DNA of 64,000 nucleotides, from the NCBI GenBank assembly GCA_977017575.1, contig CDRNVI010000169.1:1-64000 (forward strand), read 5' to 3'. Shown in pieces: positions 58,701-64,000 of the stretch (positions are counted from its first letter, which is position 1; each line of letters opens with the position of its first letter). The translations under genes and the position numbers were made by a program. The DNA is from Paramoeba atlantica (Eukaryota > Discosea). Below the pieces are notes generated by a model, which was given only the letters and a program-made list of their open reading frames with translations, was not told the DNA's origin and ran no database searches.

Positions 58701-59167
58701 TCCCAGATTGTTGTTGAATCAGCAACAATGAAAAAAAAAAAGGGAGGAAATATCTTTCTGTTTTTGTGAATGTTATGAACATATCTGTTTTTTCAATTTT
58801 TTTTTTTCTAAAAAATCTAATTCCTTTTTTTATGTTAGATATGGGGCGAAACACCCTCAACCAACAAATGTTTTGTATCCAAATGGTTATGAGGACCCTT
58901 GGAGCACTCTTGGTATTGAAAGAATCTTGGAACCAACTGATATGCCTGTTTTGTACAGGTTTGACACTCCTCCTTTTTGTTTCTCTTTTCTCTCTCTCTC
59001 TTCTCTCTTCTCCTTTTTTTTTTTACTTTCCGCTCAACAAAAAAAACAGAGGAGAAGGCCACTGTGCACCATTTGAGTCTCCATTGGATACCGACACTCC
59101 CTCTGTGAAAGAAGGTCGTGCTATCATTGAACAATGGCTTCGTTATTTGCTCCCTGAGCACGCTTAA
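55748..59167 (+). CDS. Secreted S28-family serine peptidase (prolyl carboxypeptidase-like)
   Basis: S28 enzymes (PRCP, DPP7, fungal/protist relatives) cleave after Pro in lysosomes or outside the cell. ATG 55748 with signal peptide MKVFCLALVLLVGLAVC. Exons join in phase: SYTQRRDHFNTLDEAIFKQ, RYFINDTFYQKEGPVFFMLG, IYLAEKFGALVVELEHRYYG, ALEDFAHFRIDFADLHPEYN, then KWIIFGCSYAGAMSSWLRMK with the nucleophile Ser (G-x-S-Y-x-G). Later: FGYYQTAAEPPRNTLSTVIN, YPNGYEDPWSTLGIE with the catalytic Asp, and YRGEGHCAPFESPLDTD with the His. The triad is complete, so activity is expected. About 14 T-rich introns and about 480 residues, the usual family size. Introns have long poly(T) and CT tracts. Confidence 0.92.
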
Positions 59168-59350
59168 GAGCTTTCTTTGTTTGTTCTTTTGTTCTTTTGA
59201 TGATATTGAAAATTTTTTCTCTTGTTCTGGTTGAAGGAGAGAATAAAAGTTTCTTTTTTGGTGACTTTTTTTTCAATCAACATTTTAAGTTTTTTGTTCT
59301 TGGAAAGGTATTGGTTTCAAGATAGATTAATTTTTCTTGATCAAAGTAGT

Positions 59351-60235
59351 TTAAAATTTGCTGTTTTGATGGCGTTCAAAAATAGAAAGAAATAATTCAT
59401 CAGAAACAAAAAGGTCATGAACGGAACCAGGATTCCAAAAAGCTGGAAAAGTTCCTCGTTTTAAAGTTGGTGGTGGTCTTGCTTCTTGTTCATTTTTCCC
59501 TTCTTTTTTCTGTCGCTCTTTTTCTTTGGCAATCTCAAGAGCACAAGTAAAGAGAGATCTATTGAATGGGTAAACTGAAGGGTTATCCAGAACTTGACGA
59601 ACATCCATCCATTCACAAAAAGAGATTTCTCTTTCACAGGGTGTTAATTGGACACTCAAAGCTTCAAGAATTAAGACGCAATACAAATCACTTTTTCCGA
59701 AGTGAGCATCTTGACGATCTCTCATAACCAACATTCTCGCAGACGCAACATCACATACGACTCCAGTCTCTTCTCTTACTTCTCTTACTGCCCCAGCTGC
59801 GATGGATTCTTTTTGGTCGACGAGACCGCCAGGAATTTTGAATCTAATTTTTGTTTCAACCTTTTCACTAACCACAAGAAGTTTGTAACAATCTTCAGGA
59901 TGAAAGACAAGTCCCCCAGCACCGATATGGTGTGTTGTGTCTGATGGTAAAGAACTTGGGAGATCTTGTGGGAGCCATCGAGTCAGAACTGCTTCTCTTT
60001 CATCAGCATGATGAAAAGAAAATCCATTTGATAATAAAATGGGAAAGAGTTGTGCGTGTTGAAGAGGGAGAAGATGAATCCAAACTCCTCGAACACCTGC
60101 TTCAAACCACTCTTTCAAACTCAGAGTCAGAACGTTTTCGAATTCCTTCCCATCAGTAAATGGTACATGTTCCACAATCACCCCACCATAACGATCTTTT
60201 TTCCAAGAAAGAAGAGAGGGTGATTGTTCTGCCAT
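59351..60235 (-). CDS. Nudix hydrolase with pre-nudix domain (NUDT6-like)
   Basis: Nudix enzymes hydrolyse nucleoside-diphosphate derivatives. An intronless 294-residue ORF from ATG 60235 (MAEQSPSLLSWKKDRYGGVI). The N-terminal third (VWIHLLPLQHAQLFPILLSN, FSFHHADEREAVLTRWLP) fits the pre-nudix domain of the NUDT6 family. The Nudix box is complete at about residues 145-167: GGLVDQKESIAAGAVREVRE then ETGVV, matching G-x5-E-x7-R-E-x2-E-E-x-G. The C-terminal part includes a Lys/Glu-rich segment (AKEKERQKKEGKNEQE), which is a species-specific insertion or tail. Substrate cannot be read from sequence. Its end is 183 bp from the S28 gene end (convergent). Confidence 0.88.
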   Translation of the reverse strand: MAEQSPSLLSWKKDRYGGVIVEHVPFTDGKEFENVLTLSLKEWFEAGVRGVWIHLLPLQHAQLFPILLSNGFSFHHADEREAVLTRWLPQDLPSSLPSDTTHHIGAGGLVFHPEDCYKLLVVSEKVETKIRFKIPGGLVDQKESIAAGAVREVREETGVVCDVASARMLVMRDRQDAHFGKSDLYCVLILEALSVQLTPCEREISFCEWMDVRQVLDNPSVYPFNRSLFTCALEIAKEKERQKKEGKNEQEARPPPTLKRGTFPAFWNPGSVHDLFVSDELFLSIFERHQNSKF

Positions 60236-60395
60236 TGTTGCTTTTTCGAGACAAGGGCTGGCGAAAAAGAAAAAGAAAAAGAAAGTTTTAGGTGTCCTAT
60301 TTTAGGTGTCCCTTTTGTATTCAAAAGAATGCGGAAGAAAACAATTTCTCAAGAAATTGGGGAATGGAGAAAACAATTTTTTTTTCAAAAAAAAC

Positions 60396-62004
60396 TTATT
60401 TTGGATCTAAAAGAAGAACACTGCAACAAGTCAATGCACCATCAACTTTTCCAAGTTCTGTATTTGTGCATTGATAGATCTCTCTCCCTTCTTTTGTGTA
60501 GTGTTCTAAGAGCACCCTATTTTCGTTTTAAGAAGACGAAACACAATGGGAAAAAAGAAGAAGAAAGAAGAAAGAGAGAAAGGAAAAAGAAGGGGAAGGA
60601 ACCCGATGGATTTTGGAAACTCTTTTTGAGCTCTTATTATCATGGAATCATTGATTAAAACAACATTGGCAGCATAATCATCTTCAACTTGAAAAAAAGT
60701 GTATCCTCTCTCTTTGCAAATCTATTATTTTGAGAATAAGAAAAAGGAAAAAATAAGATGAAAACCAAAGAATAAACATATTGTTGAATAACATCAAATA
60801 AAACAAAATAGCCTCAGAGGAAATTTCAAAACAAATTTCAATTAACCTCAATGGAAATTCTTCACAAAATTAAAAAAACAACAGCAAACAACAACAAACA
60901 AAAACAAAAACAAAAACCGGTTCCATAAATTGCTTGGCTTTCTGAGCAGCATGAGAAGAACCAATAATAATTTCATTATCAAATCCCTCAGAAAGAAATG
61001 ATTTTAAATGAAGACCAGCTGTCACAGGGATTCCGTGGATTCTTCTCTCAGGAAAAGTTTCTTGTAGAAAATCAACCGCCTTTTTTTGAGAGAGAGAGAG
61101 GGAGGAGGAGGAGGAGGAGAAGTGAAAAAAAAAAAGGAGGAGGAGGATGGAAATTGAAAAATGATCAATAAAAGAAAGGTGAAAAAAAAAGAAAGAATGA
61201 AAAAAGAACTTTTTGATTTGATCGAGAAGATAAACCGACAAAAATATCAGCTCCGCCTCCCATTTGGAGGACATCTCCGCCATCTAAATGAGCGCCTTCT
61301 GGCATTTCTTTTGTCTATTTTGAAAGGAATGAATGAAAAAGATGTCAGAGAAGAGAAAAGAAGAGAAATGAAAAAAGAAAGAAACGAAGAAAGAAAAAAC
61401 AAAAAAGAAAAAAGAAAAAACAAACAGAATATCCCTCCTTTTGAAAGAAAGGAGAAATCTTTTGAACTTCAGGAGCACGAGAAAGTTGAGACATATTACA
61501 AAGAACAATAATTTTTCCTCCAACAGCAACAACTGGATCTTCGACAAAGACTGAATCTGCATGTTCGTTTGATACTTCTGCCTTTTATTTTTTTGTTTTT
61601 TGTTTTTTGTTTTTTGTTTTTTGTTTTTTGTTTTTTGTTTTTTGTTTTTTTTTGGGGGGTCGAGAGAGAAAAAACACAAAGAAAAGGAAGGAGAAAAAAG
61701 AAAAATGTGGTTGTTAGAAATGTGATTGTGTCTTGAGATTAGTTTTGAATTTAAAATAGAAAAACTAATCTTGGAAAAGATAAAAAAGAATTTTGAGACA
61801 AAAGCAAAAGAAAACCTTTAAAACTTCAACACCAATCTTCTTCAAAACTTGATAATAACATTCATGTTCTCGATTCGCTTCCTCCAAATCAACTTTGGGA
61901 GCGTCAGCATCCATTCTCAACGCTTCAGCAGGCAACTTTTCAGAGATTTTATCAGCCATTACAGCTCTCTTTACTCTTTCTCTTGTCTCTTGAGGAGAAG
62001 CCAT
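60396..62004 (-). CDS. DDAH: Dimethylarginine dimethylaminohydrolase
   Basis: DDAH hydrolyses methylated arginines to citrulline; in animals this relieves NO synthase inhibition. Start ATG 62004 (MASPQETRERVKRAVMADK). Exons in order: EEANREHECYYQVLKKIGVE, EHADSVFVEDPVVAVGGKII, HLDGGDVLQMGGGADIFVGL, VTAGLHLKSFLSEGFDNEII with the active-site His, YAANVVLINDSMIIR, and the end EGREIYQCTNTELGKVDGAL with TCCSVLLLDPK, which holds the catalytic Cys. All family motifs (FVED, LDGGDV, LHLKS, KVDGALTC) are kept, so it should be active. About five introns, with (GTTTTTT)n-like repeats in one (61585-61645). The minus-strand start is followed by an intergenic region shared with the Ras-like gene. Confidence 0.92.
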
Positions 62005-62566
62005 TTTGTTTCTCAAAGACTAAGTTTTTCAAACAACACAAAACCCAAAGTTTGGGAAAAGGAAAGTTCGAAACAACAACGAGACTCCCAAAAAAAAAAG
62101 TCGACTTTTCTTTGGAGGGTCGAAAAAAAAGGTCGACTTTTTTCAAGAGGATTCATTCTTTTCATTTTCAACTGGGAACTGAAATTGGCCATCACCTTGA
62201 TCAATTGATCCTTTTCTTCCACCGATTGAGAGTTAAGAATTAAACTGAATGGGTTGATAAAATGCATCAACAACAAGTCTTTTAATCAACTTTAATTGTT
62301 TTTGGGGTGCTTTTCCTCATTTGTCAAGTCAAAGAGAAAGAAAAGAATGGTTCTTTTCAGAAAACATCCAGCTTCGAAAATAAATATAACCCCACGAAAC
62401 AGGGTTTGTTGATCAGAACGAAAACTATGGTCCATATCATCTGGTCGCATGCCTGATTGTGACCCTGAATGAAAAACCAATTTCTATCATTCTTTTTTTT
62501 TTGAAAGCCAACCCAACCTTACTTTCACTTTTCAGTCTTTTAAAGAAAATGGAACCTCTGCTTTGG
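62005..62566. other. Spacer between DDAH and the Ras-like gene
   Basis: Contains GTCGACTTTT three times (62099-62108, 62131-62140, and within the Ras-like coding end at 62594) and an unassigned minus-strand open stretch at 62380-62470 (GMRPDDMDHSFRSDQQTLF) that could be a further exon but has no supported partner. Confidence 0.4.
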
Positions 62567-63269
62567 CTAGCGAGCTCTTTTGATCATTAAAAGGTCGACT
62601 TTTCTCGCCCTCGTGGGATCATAAATTTGTTGGCTAATTGTCTCAAATGCTTCAAAAACTCTTTCTCCGTTCAATGCACTTGTCTCAAAAAAAGGAATAC
62701 TCCATTCCCTTGCCAAAGCTAATCCCTCTTCAAGAGAGACTGTTCTCTTTGGTAAATCACATTTGTTTCCGACCAAAATAACCTCACTTCTTTTCTTTTC
62801 CTTGCTCTTCCCACCACAACAGAATTCCAAATGTTTTTTCGCTTCGTCGAAAGAATCACTTGAATTGATGGAGTAGACTATCACAAAACCCTCAGAATAA
62901 AAATTTTTCTTGGGAGGTGAATCTGATCATTTTCAAAAATTGATTACTCTGAGAAGAATTTTGAGGAAACAGAAAAAAATGTGATACAATCTTGAACCTC
63001 CAAGATCAGGCTCCCTACCCCAAAACTGAACATTTTCCGAGTAGCTGAATCCTGTTTCAAAACAATTCATTTGTTGAATAATAGAAGCGAAAACATCCAA
63101 CATTATTTTGTCAAACCATTGAACCACAATGAGGTTCGGGGCTGTCGTACAGGAGACGACTTCTCAAACAGGATTTTCCACATCCTGGCATTCCCAACAT
63201 CATAACACTTGCACTGATATACCTACCTCCCTCTATCTCGATCTCTTTCTTTGAACTGCGAGACCCCAT
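62567..63269 (-). CDS. Ras-like small GTPase with N-myristoylation signal and altered switch regions
   Basis: Start ATG 63269 giving MGSRSSKKEIEIEGG: Gly2 and Ser6 fit N-myristoylation, not the C-terminal prenylation usual for Ras. P-loop: MMLGMPGCGKSCLRSRLLYD (GxxxxGKS/T kept). A segment rich in unusual residues replaces switch I (QWFDKIMLDVFASIIQQMNC). Switch II reads REPDLGDSPPKKNFYSEGF across a GT-AG intron at about 62988-62920, so the canonical D-x-x-G-Q is not kept. The rest is typical: FVIVYSINSSDSFDEAKKH, VILVGNKCDLPKRTVS (NKxD) and IPFFETSALNG (SAK-like). It ends RKVDLLMIKRAR without a CAAX box. Probably a membrane-bound divergent Ras relative. Confidence 0.8.
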
Positions 63270-63514
63270 AACAAGAGCGAGAAAACTCTGAAACTGCTGC
63301 AGTGAAAGCGAAAGCAAAAACTTTCAAAAGACAAAAAAAAAAAAGAAAAATCAAAAAGCGACTTTCTCCACCATTTTTTCCCCTCTCAGGGTCCAATTTG
63401 ACTCAACAAAATAAAATTTTTACATAATTTACTCACAAAAACGAAATCGTTCTCATCTCATCTCATCTTACGAGAACAGAACAAAGACTGTTCTTGGATT
63501 CTCCTCAAGCCATT

Positions 63515-63823
63515 ATGTCTCAGACAAAAGATCGTGATTGGATGGGAAGGAAGCGGGAGTGGGGGGGGGTTATTGATTTTGTGGTGCCCGAAACCTCGCA
63601 GAAGACAATAGAGAAAAATCAATCGAGAACTTTTTCCACCAAAACCTCTCATTTCAAGCCTTTTTTTTGTTTCTCTTTTGAAGTGATCGTCGCCAGTGTT
63701 TCAAGAGAAACAGATGGAGGAAGAGAGGGAGAGGGAGCTGCTGAAAAAGGAGATCGCCTTGCTGGAAAGAGAATTGCATCAGAGAGAAGGGTGGAAAGAG
63801 AGAAGAGAGAAGAATCAAACCTG
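63515..63823 (+). CDS. Short coiled-coil ORF, two-exon model, weak
   Basis: An ATG at 63515 (MSQTKDRDWMGRKREWGG) begins one frame. A second frame from about 63690 reads MEEERERELLKKEIALLERE then LHQREGWKERREKNQT and ends at TGA 63823, a regular leucine-heptad coiled coil. Joining them needs a GT donor near 63568 and an AG acceptor near 63696; both exist but phase was not settled. I know no family. The next gene or 3' part may extend beyond the window. Confidence 0.3.
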
Positions 63824-64000
63824 AGGGAGTTCTTTGTCGATCTGACTGGAATCTCGAGACGTTTGGACTAAAGAAAAAGTCTTAGAGTTAAAAAAAAAAT
63901 GGAGAGAGATGGGAAGGTGTGAAGGGGTTCTTGAAAATCAGACCTTGGTTTGCTTTTATTGGATTCAACCAAAACTTTTGTTAAGTCCTATAATATCTTG

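Noticed and set aside
1-64000. CRISPR arrays, tRNA genes, LTR or other retroelements
   Set aside because: I saw no spaced direct repeats, no tRNA T-loop/anticodon pattern and no reverse transcriptase or integrase motifs; the only mobile element supported is the DDE transposon.

Overview
The window is nuclear DNA of a unicellular eukaryote. Most genes are broken by many short GT-AG introns with strongly T-rich interiors, coding exons are compact, low-complexity K/E/S/F-coding tracts are common, and a U2 spliceosomal snRNA gene is present. TAA, TAG and TGA all end genes, so the standard code applies. The gene set (Furry, alpha-tubulin, SGT1, BAR-SH3, R-SNARE, G-alpha-like protein, 7TM GOST-like protein, AASDHPPT, DDAH) is generally eukaryotic and does not fix the clade. 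The divergent alpha-tubulin and T-rich introns would suit Rhizaria or another protist group, but this is only a guess. Exon ends were read by eye from splice-site phase and family resemblance, so gene limits are firmer than individual exon edges.

Layout, left to right: SGT1 co-chaperone (minus, cut by the window edge); a 3-TM membrane protein (plus); a 13-kb Furry/Tao3/Mor2 scaffold gene (minus, 2350-15510) with about 35 introns; a phosphopantetheinyl transferase (plus) divergent from it; a K/E- and Ser-rich coiled-coil protein; a secreted kexin-like protein with degenerate catalytic residues, a P domain, Pro-Thr stalks and two copies of a six-cysteine module; intronless alpha-tubulin; an anonymous nuclear-looking protein; and a two-gene DDE DNA transposon with near-perfect terminal inverted repeats (27794-29824).

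The middle holds a MYND zinc-finger protein, an N-myristoylated G-alpha homologue with ruined GTPase motifs, two convergent trypsin-fold genes, a tail-anchored ankyrin-repeat protein, a GC-rich structured island that may be an RNA gene, a double-homeodomain transcription factor and a GOST-like seven-TM protein. The right third holds U2 snRNA, a BAR-SH3 membrane-remodelling protein, a long conserved-looking protein of unknown function, a longin R-SNARE with a ten-cysteine tail in place of a TM anchor, a secreted S28 serine peptidase, a Nudix hydrolase, a dimethylarginine dimethylaminohydrolase, a myristoylated Ras-like GTPase and a short coiled-coil ORF.

No operon-like logic is expected or seen. 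Several neighbours are divergent pairs sharing 300-400 bp promoters (SGT1/membrane protein, Furry/AASDHPPT, BAR-SH3/unknown protein, trypsin/ankyrin). By function there is a membrane-traffic and signalling group (BAR-SH3, R-SNARE, GOST-like protein, two lipidated GTPases) and a secreted peptidase group (kexin-like, trypsin-like, S28), but their linkage is probably incidental.
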